DNA of 64,000 nucleotides, taken from contig NZ_AYMJ01000008.1 of the NCBI RefSeq assembly GCF_000633255.1, positions 248,001 to 312,000 on the forward strand, read 5' to 3'. Every line of letters starts with the position of its first letter. Position 1 is the stretch's first letter. Below are positions 36,692-46,647 of this stretch, piece by piece. The notes beneath the pieces were generated by a model, which did not search any database, had not been told where the DNA came from, and saw only the letters and a list, made by a program, of their open reading frames with translations. Made by a program: the position numbers and the translations under genes. Source of the stretch: Pseudomonas sp. H1h (GTDB taxonomy: Bacteria > Pseudomonadota > Gammaproteobacteria > Pseudomonadales > Pseudomonadaceae).

Positions 36692-37642
36692 TCACGGCGC
36701 AATATCTTCGATCCACGAAGCTCCCGGCCATTGATGCTCCATGACCAACTGTCGAGCGACATCGGTGATGACCCGCCGTGCCGCTAGGGCGGCAGGCGAT
36801 AACTCATCCTCAGCCAGCGTCGCCAACAGGTTTCGTCGCCCCACGTGTGCATCCGAAATTTGCACCACGGACAGACCTGACTCACCGCTGAGTGCCGCGG
36901 CGGCACCTGGTTGGATGGTTGCGGCGTGACCTGAGCGAACGGCGTTCATCAGCACGCCAAGACCGTCCACTTCCATGATGATGTTGGGCGCCATACCCAA
37001 ACGTTCAAACGCAGCCATGAGCGTCGAACGCAAGCCGTGTTGTACGCTGGGCATCACCAACGGAAGCTGGCCCAGATCCACCAGCTGCACGCTGCTGCCC
37101 TTTGGCGCGTGGGATAGATGCGGGGAGGTGATGACAAAAAGTTTTTCATCGAGCAACGGTGTCACGCTCCATCGCTTGCCACCTTCGAGTTGAAACAGAA
37201 TGGCTAAATCAATCTGGCGTGCATTGAGTTGCGCGGCCAAATGCCCGGATAGCATCTCCACTAGATGCAACTGAATATCTGGATAACGCTCGCGCATGGC
37301 GTTGATCAAAGGAAGGGCAAGAATGGTCGCAGTCGTAGGCGGTAATCCTACAGTCACGTACCCGCTCATGCGACCTCGATGGGCTGCCAAGATTGCATTG
37401 TCGGCTTGCCGTAGACACAACTGGGCGTGGTGTAGAAATGCCATACCGGCGCTGGTCGGTGTAACACCGGTGGTTGTGCGATTCAGGAGGCGGGTAGATA
37501 GTTCGTTTTCGAGTTTGGCGATCTGTTGGCTTAAAGCAGAAACGCCGACTTCCAGCTCAAGAGCTGCGCGTCCCAAGCTGCCTTCTTCGATTATTTTTAC
37601 AAAATAGCGCAGTTGTCTTAGTTCCAAGAGTTGCAGCCCCAT
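36692..37642 (-). CDS. tcuR: LysR-type regulator of tricarballylate use
   Basis: A 316-residue LysR protein. The winged helix-turn-helix covers residues 5-65 ('LRQLRYFVKIIEEGSLGRAA', 'VSALSQQIAKLENELSTRLL'), followed by a two-lobe effector domain. The ATG at 37642 was preferred to the far upstream start because LysR proteins begin within a few residues of 'LELRQLRYF'. It lies 174 bases upstream of tcuA in the same direction, as in Salmonella, and should activate tcuABC with tricarballylate as co-inducer. Regulation is inferred from synteny. Confidence 0.85.
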   Translation of the reverse strand: MGLQLLELRQLRYFVKIIEEGSLGRAALELEVGVSALSQQIAKLENELSTRLLNRTTTGVTPTSAGMAFLHHAQLCLRQADNAILAAHRGRMSGYVTVGLPPTTATILALPLINAMRERYPDIQLHLVEMLSGHLAAQLNARQIDLAILFQLEGGKRWSVTPLLDEKLFVITSPHLSHAPKGSSVQLVDLGQLPLVMPSVQHGLRSTLMAAFERLGMAPNIIMEVDGLGVLMNAVRSGHAATIQPGAAAALSGESGLSVVQISDAHVGRRNLLATLAEDELSPAALAARRVITDVARQLVMEHQWPGASWIEDIAP

Positions 37643-38252
37643 CTCAATTTCTATTGGAAGGTCTAGTGTTTGGATGGGCGAGAGCGTAACCGTCCCATCT
37701 ATGTCGATTGAATTAATCACAGTCCACAACGAGTCGCTGAAAAAGTGGGTCTCTACATAGCCATCACCACTAGGGACGTGATTATCGATCTCGTACCTGC
37801 GCCACTCGATCATCGCTTGGTCATCAACCTAAACTGGCTTACGTTCGATGAGCCACGCTACCGCATTGAGAAATTGTCCGTGCGAAAAGACTAGGGTGTC
37901 TCGCGCCGGGTGCGTGACGAGGCAATTTAAGAACGATCGTGCGCGGCCAACAAACTCCAGAAACGACTCGGCACCTTCTCCATCAATGTAGGACGGATCT
38001 GCGTTCGCCTAATACTGTTCGACCCAAGTCGTTACATTCTGAAATTCACCTGGGATCGGTAAGCGTCCCCTTTTGGCCGTTTTGTGCCTTTCGCGAAGGT
38101 CAGTTGCCGACCCATAGCTGCCCTTCGCGAAAGGCAGCGAGCTCCATGAGCCGTCATTCAATGACTACGAATGGAGATGCTTAGCGCCCGTGTTCTTGTA
38201 ACTTTGCGCATAGCATCACTCAGCGCGTGGACTTTTCAACTTAACCAATGTG
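37643..38252. other. Intergenic between tcuR and the hydrophobic-substrate cluster
   Basis: About 610 bases without an intact gene; small frames look random. It holds the tcuR promoter and a strong inverted repeat at 38085-38136. The boundary between two unrelated catabolic loci lies here. Confidence 0.4.
38085..38136. repeat. 15-bp perfect inverted repeat
   Basis: tgcctttcgcgaagg (38085-38099) and ccttcgcgaaaggca (38122-38136) are perfect complements with a 22-base spacer. There is no T-tract on either side. It may be a remnant of a mobile or intergenic repeat family of pseudomonads, or a hairpin that protects the 3' end of the minus-strand RND operon ending 117 bases away. Confidence 0.7.
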
Positions 38253-40637
38253 CTAGCGAAAACCTTCTGTCTCGCCTGACCTCCTGATACCCAACAACGA
38301 AATCAGAGCTGGCATCAGCACTAATGCGCCTACCATGTTCCAGATAAACAGCAGTACCAGCAGCAAACCCATATCCGCCTGGAACTTCAAAGACGAAAAC
38401 GCCCAGGTGCTCACCCCTAGGGCAAGCGTTATCCCAGTGAATGCGACGGATGTACCTGTGGTTTTCAGCGCTTCGAAATAGGCCTGTCGTAAACCCATGC
38501 CTTTGAGCAGGAAATGCTCCATACGGCTGTAAAGGTAAATACCGTAGTCGACACCGATGCCGACACCCAGAGCGATGACCGGCAGTGTGGCGATTTTCAC
38601 GCCAAGCCCCATTTTTGCCATTACCGCCTCGCACAACACCGTAGAGAGGTAGAGCGGTGCCATAAGGGCAACGGTGACTTTTACCGACCTGAATTCCCAC
38701 AGTACCACCATGGAAATGATCGCAAACACCAGCCCCAACATCAGCTTTTCGGAGTGCTTGATAACACTGTTGGTGGCGGCTTCTATACCGCCGTTGCCTG
38801 CTGCCTGAAGTATCTCAAACGGGACGGAGGCGAATTGCTGGTTGAACTGTTCGACGGCCTCACTGACCCGGCTCAGCGTCTGGGCCTTGTGATCTCGCAG
38901 ATAGAGATTGATGGGTACCAGGCTGCAATTGCTATCGACCTGTTCGGCGGGGGCACCGGAGCGGGCATTGTTCATCACGTATGGGTCACGGGAAAGTTCT
39001 GCCCATTTTGGATTGCCTTCGTTACGCGCCACGATATTGAAGCGCATGGTGTCATACAGCGATTGCACAGATTCCACGCCTTCGACCTGCCGCAGTTGCC
39101 GCGCGAACTGATGGGCAAAGTCTGCGGCCGCAAAGCGCGAGCACTGTTCGGCGGGCGTCCTGAACATCACTACGTACAGGTCTGTGCTGGTCGTGTAGTG
39201 GGAAAGCAGATAGGCGTTGTCCTGGTTGTATCGGGAGTCGGAACGGAACTCCGGCGCACCTTCGTTGAGGTCACCGATCTTCAAGTCCTGCCGGGCCTGA
39301 TAACCCACCGCCAGCAGCAACAGGCTGCCGAGAACCAGGGCGATGGCCAGCCGTGGTTCGACGACCGCCGCCAGGCGGCGAAACACCGGCCAGGAAGCCC
39401 GGGCTCGGGCATGTTGTCGGGCAATGGCGTAGGGACTGACGCCGACATAGGACATCAATACCGGTAGCAGGAACATCTTGGTGAAGATGGCGACGAATAC
39501 CCCAATGCTGGCGGTGATTGCCAATTGCTTGATCACCCCGATATCGATCACCAGCAAGGTCATGAAGCCGATGGCATCGGCCAGCAGCGCCGTGGTGCCA
39601 GGGATGAACAGGGCACGGAAGGTGCGTCGTGAGGCTTGTGTCGCGTCGTACCCCTGGGCTGCTTCGCTGACCATCAGGTTGATGTTCTGCACCGCATGGC
39701 TGATGCCGATGGCGAATATCAGGAAAGGGATCAGGATCGAGTAGGGGTCCAGACCATAGCCGAGCAGATCAAGTATGCCCAGTTGGCCCACGACGGTCAG
39801 CAGGCAGGTCGCTACGGTCACCGCCGTACTGCGCCAGCAACGACAATAGGCGAAGAGCAGCACGCTGATCAGCACTACGGTGATAACGAAGAACAGCGCG
39901 ATGTTTGCCGTCGCCGCGAGCAGATCGCCAATGATCTGGGCAAAGCCGATCACTCGTATGGTCACGCCACGATCCGCAAAGTGAGCGCGTATCTGCGTGT
40001 CCAGCGCTTGGCTGAACGCGCCGTAGTCCAGAGGCTGGCCCGTTTGTGGGTCGGTATCGAGCAATGGCACGCGGATAATGGTGGAGCGCAAGTCATTGGC
40101 CACCAGGCTGCCAAGCATGTTGGCCCGCAGAATGTTCTGCCGCACCTGGGCCAGGGACTGCGCGCTGCCATCGTAACCATCGGGGATCACCCGGCCGCTG
40201 CGCACGCCGTCGGTGGTGACTTCTGACCATACCGCGTTCGGCGTCCACAGTGATTTGAGTTTGCCCCGGTCGACCCCGGCGATGTAGAAGATCCGGTCGT
40301 TGACTTCACGCAGGGTATCGAGAAACCCTGGTGTCAGGATGTCGCCCTGTGGATTCTCTACAATGATGCGCAGCACGTTGCTTTGCGGGCGAAGCACTTC
40401 CTCGAATCGCAAGTAGTTCTTGATGTAGGGGTGGCTGGTGGGAATCATCCGGGTGAAGCTGGCATCCGCTTTCAGCGCCAGGGCTTTGTAGCCCAGCAGC
40501 AACGAGACCAGTACGAACAGGGTCAGCACGGCCACCCGATGTTGGAACAGCAGATGTTCCAGTGCGGTCATCCATCGCGACTCAGGGCTGGCCGAGCGTG
40601 CTTGTGTCGGCAGTCGTCGGCTGGCGGGGGCATTCAT
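38253..40637 (-). CDS. RND/MMPL-family permease (HpnN-like)
   Basis: A 794-residue inner-membrane protein with the RND two-half plan. TM1 lies at about 34-54, a periplasmic loop at about 55-245, a block of five helices at about 245-440 ('SILIPFLIFAIGISHAVQNI' is the sterol-sensing-like part), then a second copy from about 445. No adaptor (MFP) gene is present, as expected for the MMPL/HpnN subgroup that moves lipids or other hydrophobic molecules. Its ATG overlaps the stop of the YCF48 gene (ATGA). With YCF48, DUF1329 and DUF1302 partners it forms an envelope module; import or export of a hydrophobic substrate is inferred. Confidence 0.88.
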   Translation of the reverse strand: MNAPASRRLPTQARSASPESRWMTALEHLLFQHRVAVLTLFVLVSLLLGYKALALKADASFTRMIPTSHPYIKNYLRFEEVLRPQSNVLRIIVENPQGDILTPGFLDTLREVNDRIFYIAGVDRGKLKSLWTPNAVWSEVTTDGVRSGRVIPDGYDGSAQSLAQVRQNILRANMLGSLVANDLRSTIIRVPLLDTDPQTGQPLDYGAFSQALDTQIRAHFADRGVTIRVIGFAQIIGDLLAATANIALFFVITVVLISVLLFAYCRCWRSTAVTVATCLLTVVGQLGILDLLGYGLDPYSILIPFLIFAIGISHAVQNINLMVSEAAQGYDATQASRRTFRALFIPGTTALLADAIGFMTLLVIDIGVIKQLAITASIGVFVAIFTKMFLLPVLMSYVGVSPYAIARQHARARASWPVFRRLAAVVEPRLAIALVLGSLLLLAVGYQARQDLKIGDLNEGAPEFRSDSRYNQDNAYLLSHYTTSTDLYVVMFRTPAEQCSRFAAADFAHQFARQLRQVEGVESVQSLYDTMRFNIVARNEGNPKWAELSRDPYVMNNARSGAPAEQVDSNCSLVPINLYLRDHKAQTLSRVSEAVEQFNQQFASVPFEILQAAGNGGIEAATNSVIKHSEKLMLGLVFAIISMVVLWEFRSVKVTVALMAPLYLSTVLCEAVMAKMGLGVKIATLPVIALGVGIGVDYGIYLYSRMEHFLLKGMGLRQAYFEALKTTGTSVAFTGITLALGVSTWAFSSLKFQADMGLLLVLLFIWNMVGALVLMPALISLLGIRRSGETEGFR

Positions 40638-41743
40638 TGCAAGTACTCCTTGATCTCATTCGGTTCGAGCAGGCGCAACCCACGGTTACTTACCAGCGCC
40701 AGCGTCCCGTCAGGCAGCGCGGCCGCTCCCAGCCAGACGGATTTGTCGCGTACCTGCAAGACGCGCAATTGCTGCATGTCATGGCTGTAGATCAGACCGG
40801 CCTGGCCGGTGATCAACACACTGTCGTCCGGCAGTTGTTCGGCGCCGTACAGGTGGGACCCGTTCGACAGGCGACTGGCTTGCCACTGCTGGCCATCGTC
40901 CTTGCTGATAAACAGCGCGCCGCCGAAACCCATGGCCAGTACATGGCCGTCGCGCAGCTGCGTCAATTTGTAAAGCGATGCCGGCGTCAGCACCTGCGCT
41001 GGTTGCCACCGACCGGCAGACTGCCGATAAAGGCGTCCGCCTTCCCCGGCGATCATCAGGTCGCCATTGGCCAGCCCCAGCACCGTGTTCAAGTGCAGGC
41101 GATCAGGGTTGTCCAGCTCGGGTACATAGGCCCAGCTAATGCCGCCATCGGTAGTATGCAAGACGATCCCGTAGGCACCGACGACCCAGCCTTCGCGGGC
41201 GTCGCGAAACCAGACGTCCAGTAAGGGACGAGACGGCCCGGCGTCCATACCGGCGCTGATGTCGTCCAGGGCAAAACGAGCGTTCTCCTGCGCCGGCTCG
41301 GTTGCCGTCGTGTCGGCTTCCAGGCGTTCGACCTCACGTTGCGCCCACTCAAGCATCAACGCATTGATGGCCTTGCCATCGAGCTGTCGGGTCCAGTTGA
41401 CGCCAGCATCGGCGCTATGAAGTACCACACCGTCGTGGCCTACCGCCCAACCCTGGCGGTCATCGACGAAGTGCACGGCTGTCAGTAGGAGGTCTACGGG
41501 TACATGAGCCTGTTCAATTCGGCCATCATTCGAGCGCAGCAAGATGTGGCCATCGGCACCGACCATAACCAGGTGATCGCCCACACGTTGCAGGTCGGTC
41601 AGGAGCGCGTTCTGTGCCCTGGCACTGAGAGGTGAGGAACGTTCGAGCCGATCGGTCAGTGGCGCTGCGCACGCTGTCGTGGACAGCATGCCGAGGCTCA
41701 GGCTCAAGAGAACAGCCCGGCAGGCAAGGTTAGGCTTATTCAT
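40634..41743 (-). CDS. YCF48-family periplasmic beta-propeller
   Basis: A 369-residue exported protein with a signal peptide (to about 'TACAAP', residue 27) and repeats of the YCF48/BNR kind: 'GWAVGHDGVVLHSADAGVNW' and 'GWVVGAYGIVLHTTDGGISW', plus weaker copies. Family members such as photosystem II factor HCF136/YCF48 are assembly propellers. Here it probably helps assemble or couple the RND permease and the outer-membrane barrel. An ATG at 41743 with GAGAG upstream fits the signal peptide; the longer open frame does not. Confidence 0.88.
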   Translation of the reverse strand: MNKPNLACRAVLLSLSLGMLSTTACAAPLTDRLERSSPLSARAQNALLTDLQRVGDHLVMVGADGHILLRSNDGRIEQAHVPVDLLLTAVHFVDDRQGWAVGHDGVVLHSADAGVNWTRQLDGKAINALMLEWAQREVERLEADTTATEPAQENARFALDDISAGMDAGPSRPLLDVWFRDAREGWVVGAYGIVLHTTDGGISWAYVPELDNPDRLHLNTVLGLANGDLMIAGEGGRLYRQSAGRWQPAQVLTPASLYKLTQLRDGHVLAMGFGGALFISKDDGQQWQASRLSNGSHLYGAEQLPDDSVLITGQAGLIYSHDMQQLRVLQVRDKSVWLGAAALPDGTLALVSNRGLRLLEPNEIKEYLQ

Positions 41744-41798
41744 CGCGTGACTCTCAAAATCGCGGGAGGATGGCCGCAAGGCCATCCCGGGGCAGGGG

Positions 41799-43148
41799 TC
41801 AGCGACCCGAGCGGCGCAGGGCCGAAGGGCTGAAGTCTGTCAACTTGGCGGTAATGCCGAATTGCGCACTGCGTTCTTCGTTCTCCAGGCCGTAAACCGC
41901 ATAACGCCGTGCCTGCAGGTCGTAGACCACTTCGCTGATGTGCATGGCCGAGAGCACGTCGTAGCGTTGCAGCGAGTGGGCTTCCTGGACGCGCCACAAC
42001 TCGCCGCGACCGTCATAGAGATCAGCAGCCAGGATGCTCCAGCTATCTTCATCAACGTAGAACACCCGTTTGGCGTAGATGTGCCGCTCGCCCGGCTTCA
42101 GGGTCGCTTCGACCACCCAGACGCGGTGCATCTCGTAACGCAGCAAATCCTGATTCAAGTGGTTGGGCTGGATGATGTCCTTGTACTTAAGCGAGCGGTT
42201 GGCCAGCTTGTAGGTGTTGTAGGGCACCAGCATTTCTTTCTTGCCGAGCAACTTCCACTGGTACTTGTCGGTGGCACCGTTGTACACGTCGATAGTGTCG
42301 TAGGTGCGCAGACCATCGGAGGTGCCCAGTGGTGAGTCATAGGCGGCTTCCGGTGCACGCAATACGCGACGCTGGCCGGGGTTGTAGGTCCAGGCCAGAC
42401 GGGCTTCCCGGGTTTGGTCGATGGGCTCGTGAATCAGGGTCTGGCCGCCGGCCACGCTTTCCGGCGAGGTCACCTTGCCGAAGTAGTAATAGAGACGATT
42501 CGGTTCAGGGTTGCCCATGGACGAGGCCATGATGGCTTTGACTTCACGACGGATCGGCGTGAAGTTGCCATTGCTCTGCACCACCATTTCAGTGGGGTAG
42601 AACAGGTAACCACCGGTGCGATAGCGCACGAAATGGTTGAACAGTACCTCCACGCCCGTCTTGGGAATCGGGAAGGGCACGCTGCTTTTCTCATAGCCAA
42701 CCAGGCCATTGCCGCCATCGGCAAGGCTGACGCTGGTCGCTTCCTTACGGATCTGCGCGTAGGCCTCCTGCGGCAGGGCTGCGGTCCGATGGCTGGGATA
42801 AACCGCCATCGAGAAGTCCGGGTATTTGGCCAGCATGGCCTGGTAACCCGGCGTCAGGTGCGCGGCGTATTGCTTCAGGTTGGCGGCATTGACGGTATAC
42901 AGCGGCTGTTCGTTGGCGAACGGATCGACATAGCCCTGGCCCGGCGTAAAACCGCCCGGAGGCTGGGTCAGGCCGCCGGTCCAGGCCGGAATGCCGCCAT
43001 CGGCGTTACCGGCTTTTTCGGCGCCGGTGGGGGTCAGGTCCTGGCCCAGTCGATTGACTTGGCTGGCCTCCAGCCCGGCCATCGCCAATGTGCTGATCAG
43101 GCTGAGCATGCTGCCCAGAGCGGCAGTGCGGAGCATTGTTGTTTTCAT
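41799..43148 (-). CDS. DUF1329 periplasmic protein
   Basis: A 449-residue protein with a cleaved signal peptide (about residue 24, 'LAMA'). The family motif after it is 'LGQDLTPTGAEKAGNADGGI', then 'PAWTGG'. As I recall, DUF1329 proteins adopt a fold distantly like LolA/LolB lipid carriers, so it may shuttle a hydrophobic substrate across the periplasm. It lies 55 bases upstream of the YCF48 gene and 14 bases downstream of the DUF1302 gene, all on the minus strand, the usual order for this module. Confidence 0.9.
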   Translation of the reverse strand: MKTTMLRTAALGSMLSLISTLAMAGLEASQVNRLGQDLTPTGAEKAGNADGGIPAWTGGLTQPPGGFTPGQGYVDPFANEQPLYTVNAANLKQYAAHLTPGYQAMLAKYPDFSMAVYPSHRTAALPQEAYAQIRKEATSVSLADGGNGLVGYEKSSVPFPIPKTGVEVLFNHFVRYRTGGYLFYPTEMVVQSNGNFTPIRREVKAIMASSMGNPEPNRLYYYFGKVTSPESVAGGQTLIHEPIDQTREARLAWTYNPGQRRVLRAPEAAYDSPLGTSDGLRTYDTIDVYNGATDKYQWKLLGKKEMLVPYNTYKLANRSLKYKDIIQPNHLNQDLLRYEMHRVWVVEATLKPGERHIYAKRVFYVDEDSWSILAADLYDGRGELWRVQEAHSLQRYDVLSAMHISEVVYDLQARRYAVYGLENEERSAQFGITAKLTDFSPSALRRSGR

Positions 43149-43162
43149 GGTAAACCTCAGGT

Positions 43163-45034
43163 TCAGAAGCCCACGCGCAGGCTGAGGGAAACAAAATCCT
43201 TGTCGGTGGCGGCGAAGGGGCTATTGCCGCTACCGGACCAGGACAGCTCTGCAGAATATTTCTGCAGGTAATCGAACTTGGTACCTACCGAACCGAGCAA
43301 ACGGTCTTCGGAGAAAACGCCGTCATACGACCAGCCTTTGATGTCCTGGCCGAACGCGATGTAGGGCGAAACGTTGATCCCGGCCAGCAGGCCGGGGTAG
43401 TTCAGTTGCGCACGCATGCGGTAGCCCCAGGCGAACTTGCTGGTGTAGCCATCGCTGGAGCAGCCGAGCTTGCGGTAGCCGACCTCGGGCACACCGAGCA
43501 GGCAGCCTCTTGCATTGCCATTGGCAAGGTCCGACCCGAAGGTGTCGGCCTTGGCATAACGTCGGTCGTCGAGGCTCGGCAAGTCGTGCATGTACTTCAT
43601 GCCCACCTCGCCGACGAGGTTGAGGCTGTCGGCACCCATGACCTGGGGAAAGGACTTGAGTGCGCCTAGGGACAGCTGCGAGATTTTGCGGCGGTCGTAA
43701 CCGTTGTACGTCGAGCCTGGTGTGGCGTTGAGTGCATCCTGGCCCAAGGTAATGTCCTGCCCGATCAGCTGCCCGAGCTGGGTGGGGTTGCCGGCGAAGG
43801 CAGGGATCAGGTCACCGGTAGCCAGTTGCACAGGCTGGTTGGGGCGAAAGCTGTATTCGCCGAACACCGAAGTGCCCCACAGATTGGTCGAGAAGCTCAG
43901 GCCATAAATGCGGATGTCCTCGGGGAAGTCGGCAAAGTAGCGGCCATTGGTGGCTTGTTGATTGGGCAGCCAGCCAGCGCCAGTGTCCGGGCGCAGGTCG
44001 GTGATCAGGCTAGAGTAGGGCGTGCGTGCGTGAATGTTCATGGCATAGGCACCGAACTCGGTGTCGATGCTGTCGGCGAAATAGCGCAGGGCCGCGCCGA
44101 ACTGGCCGGCGTCGGAGGGGTCGTTGTCGTCGGCACGCCGGATGATCTGGTCGTTGGCAAAACTGGCCGGGTCATTGGCGCCTCCTCGCGGTACCCCGTA
44201 GCAGCCTTCGGGAATGAAGTCGTTGGTGGAGAAATAGGTTCCGCAACCTTCCAGCACGGTTTTGCGCCATTGCAATTGATAAAAAGCTTCGAGGTTGAGG
44301 TTGTCGGTCACACCGAAATTGCCGTAGAGCATGGGCACCGGCAATAACGCTTCCTTGACCTGTGATCCCGGACGGCGCAAGGCAGCGACGTCGATCGGAT
44401 TGATGGCGTTGATCCCGTTCTGAAAGTACAGGCCTTCGCCCCAGTTGATCACCTGATTACCGACCCGTGCGTTGAGCGGGTGATCAGCGATAGTGAAGTC
44501 ACCGAATACATAGGCGTCCAGCAAGGCCAGGCCTTGAAACCTGGCCAGTTCGTCGAAGTGGCTGTCGTCCAGCTTGCTGTCGGACTTGTAGCCGTTGGAT
44601 GAGTGACCAAAGTCCACTTCACGATTGTTCAGGGTGTAGTCGTACCAGGCCTTGCCCCGAACGAAGGCGCCGTAATTGCGCCAGTTCAGTTCCATTTCTG
44701 CCAGCAGGGTGATCGGTGACGACACAAGGTTGCGCTTGCGAAAGTTCAGGCGCCCGTCATCGCCGGTACGACCCCCACTGGCGTTGAAGTCACCCGGCTT
44801 GCCATAACCGATGGCGTTGGCATTGCCTCGGAAGATATTGTCGGCACTGGGTTTCTCCGCGCTCCACACGCCACCGACGCTGAGGCTGCCGTTGTAGCGG
44901 CCGCTGACTTCACCCCAATTGAATTCGGCGGCACTGGCGTAGTTGCAAAGCGCGCAGGCCAGGGGCGTGAGCAAAAAGCTCACCAGTGTTCGTTGTTGTG
45001 CTGCTGATTTACGACGGGCTCGTTGGGAGCTCAT
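43163..45034 (-). CDS. DUF1302 outer-membrane barrel
   Basis: A 623-residue protein with a long signal peptide (cleavage about residue 36, 'ASA|AEF'). The start 'FNWGEVSGRYNGSLSVGGVW' and middle 'LNARVGNQVINWGEGLYFQN', then 'GINAINPIDVAALRRPG', are DUF1302 hallmarks. Frequent alternating aromatic strands and the final Phe ('LSLRVGF') mark a beta-barrel. It is first of the leftward RND module and is the likely outer-membrane channel for the hydrophobic substrate. Confidence 0.9.
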   Translation of the reverse strand: MSSQRARRKSAAQQRTLVSFLLTPLACALCNYASAAEFNWGEVSGRYNGSLSVGGVWSAEKPSADNIFRGNANAIGYGKPGDFNASGGRTGDDGRLNFRKRNLVSSPITLLAEMELNWRNYGAFVRGKAWYDYTLNNREVDFGHSSNGYKSDSKLDDSHFDELARFQGLALLDAYVFGDFTIADHPLNARVGNQVINWGEGLYFQNGINAINPIDVAALRRPGSQVKEALLPVPMLYGNFGVTDNLNLEAFYQLQWRKTVLEGCGTYFSTNDFIPEGCYGVPRGGANDPASFANDQIIRRADDNDPSDAGQFGAALRYFADSIDTEFGAYAMNIHARTPYSSLITDLRPDTGAGWLPNQQATNGRYFADFPEDIRIYGLSFSTNLWGTSVFGEYSFRPNQPVQLATGDLIPAFAGNPTQLGQLIGQDITLGQDALNATPGSTYNGYDRRKISQLSLGALKSFPQVMGADSLNLVGEVGMKYMHDLPSLDDRRYAKADTFGSDLANGNARGCLLGVPEVGYRKLGCSSDGYTSKFAWGYRMRAQLNYPGLLAGINVSPYIAFGQDIKGWSYDGVFSEDRLLGSVGTKFDYLQKYSAELSWSGSGNSPFAATDKDFVSLSLRVGF

Positions 45035-45155
45035 GGTGGCTGCCTCTTAATTATTTTTATAGGAAGACGCGCAGCACTCGGCGCAGCATCAGCCAGGTGC
45101 TGTTGAATCAACTGGGGTTGCAACCACCGGCCCGGAGGACCGGTCAAGGGATTCG

Positions 45156-46496
45156 CTAGCGCAAGGCCGGAATCAGAGCGCTGACCATGCTGTTGAACGC
45201 GGCGGTGCTGTCCGCCGCCTGACGCGGCACTGCCGGCGCCGTGCCAGCGCTGGTTGGCCGGGGGGCGAGATCCGGCGCCGAGGACATCTTGACGATGACC
45301 AGTTCACGTTTGGGGTTGATGTAGATGCGCTGGCCGAAGCGCCCGGCGGCTTCGATCGACCCGTCGCCATCGTTCTTCTGGTACCAGTAGTCATGGTAGG
45401 AGTAGCCGGTACGATCCCGAGCCTTGGCGCTCTGGGCGATCAGGGCCTGATTGTCCTTGGGGCTGAGAGCCAGTTGCACACCCTGGACGAAGGGCGATTT
45501 GCCGTCGGTTCTGGCCTGGGCAAGGCGAATGGCTTCGGCAAATCGCGCAGCATCGCGCAGGGTGCTGCTCATGCCGCCGCTGGCCATCTCGGTGCCCAAT
45601 GCGTCGATCTGGGTGTAGGCATCCTCCTCGGCGAACTGCGACCAGATGCGCTCAGACACCAGTTGCGCCCAAGTCTTGCCGGTGATCTTACGAATGGCCC
45701 ACGCCACGGCCTCCGGCGAGCCATTCTGGTAGTACCAGATCGGTGTGGCGCTGGCCGTCGCAGGCAAGGTGGCGGCTTGAAGGAAACTGTAGATGCTGTC
45801 GGGCATGCCTGGCTTGCGCGGCACGATCCCGGCTGCGGCAAACAGGCCGATGTCCGGTGGCACCTTGTCGGGGTAGACGGCCTCTACCTGCATATCGAGG
45901 TTTTGTTGCACGGTAGCCTCGCCAAAGGGTGTACCGACCAGTTCCGGCACATAGCTGGCCAGTTTTGCCTCGGGCGACATCTTGCCTTCGGCAATCAGGC
46001 TGGCGGCGAGTACGCCGGTGACCGATTTGGTCATCGACGCCCAGATATGCAACTGACCGGGACCGAAGGAATCGAGATAACGCTCGTACACCACCTTGCC
46101 GCCTTGCAGAACGATAAAACCATCGGTGCAGGTGTCGTGCAGATATTGCGCCAAGGTCAGCGACTGCTCACCGACACTGAACTGCAACGGGTCGAGCGCT
46201 GAATCGTCGCCAGCCTTGAGCATCAACGGGCTGGGTGCGCGCCGAATGCCCGTGGTCGCGGACAACGCCCTGGCGTTGCGCAAGGCCCAGCGCAGGTTGG
46301 GCATTTCGAAGGCATTCTGTCTGGTCACGCGCTTGTCCATAGCGGGAGGAAAACCTTGCATCACCCCCAAGCGGATGGGGTCGGTGCTGTCACTGGCGGC
46401 CTGGCTGTGGGCGCTGATGAGCGCCAGCAGCAGCGCTGGCAGCACGCGCTTGCAACCGGTGAGCGAGGTTGGGATTACGGGCGTTATACAACTCAT
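45156..46496 (-). CDS. Secreted serine hydrolase, beta-lactamase fold (EstB/NylB-like)
   Basis: A 446-residue exported enzyme with a signal peptide ending near residue 33 ('AHSQA'). The nucleophile motif is SMTK (about residue 145, in 'HIWASMTKSVTGV'), with a Tyr further on ('YYQNG'). This is the class C beta-lactamase fold used by family VIII esterases and 6-aminohexanoate-oligomer hydrolases, which cut esters or amides. It is read leftwards and lies 121 bases upstream of the DUF1302 gene. It may release the acid that the CoA ligase activates. CAGGAGA lies eight bases before the ATG. Confidence 0.87.
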   Translation of the reverse strand: MSCITPVIPTSLTGCKRVLPALLLALISAHSQAASDSTDPIRLGVMQGFPPAMDKRVTRQNAFEMPNLRWALRNARALSATTGIRRAPSPLMLKAGDDSALDPLQFSVGEQSLTLAQYLHDTCTDGFIVLQGGKVVYERYLDSFGPGQLHIWASMTKSVTGVLAASLIAEGKMSPEAKLASYVPELVGTPFGEATVQQNLDMQVEAVYPDKVPPDIGLFAAAGIVPRKPGMPDSIYSFLQAATLPATASATPIWYYQNGSPEAVAWAIRKITGKTWAQLVSERIWSQFAEEDAYTQIDALGTEMASGGMSSTLRDAARFAEAIRLAQARTDGKSPFVQGVQLALSPKDNQALIAQSAKARDRTGYSYHDYWYQKNDGDGSIEAAGRFGQRIYINPKRELVIVKMSSAPDLAPRPTSAGTAPAVPRQAADSTAAFNSMVSALIPALR

Positions 46497-46595
46497 TCTT
46501 GTTATCTCCTGACATTACAGCGTGAGGGGAGCGCCGATCCCCTGCGTTGCAGCTCGGTGGTGAGCCGACATTGATTCCAGTCTGAGAGCGGGATA

Positions 46596-46628
46596 TATCT
46601 ATGCGCAATGCATCAGCAGCTATAGATA
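46596..46628. promoter_or_regulatory. Probable LysR operator in divergent promoter region
   Basis: tatctat (46596-46602) and atagata (46622-46628) are perfect inverted 7-mers between the hydrolase gene (minus) and the LysR gene (plus), 20 bases before the regulator start. LysR proteins usually bind dyads with T-N11-A inside such intervals and control both directions. Confidence 0.5.
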
Positions 46629-46647
46629 CATAGCCAAAAGGAATGCC

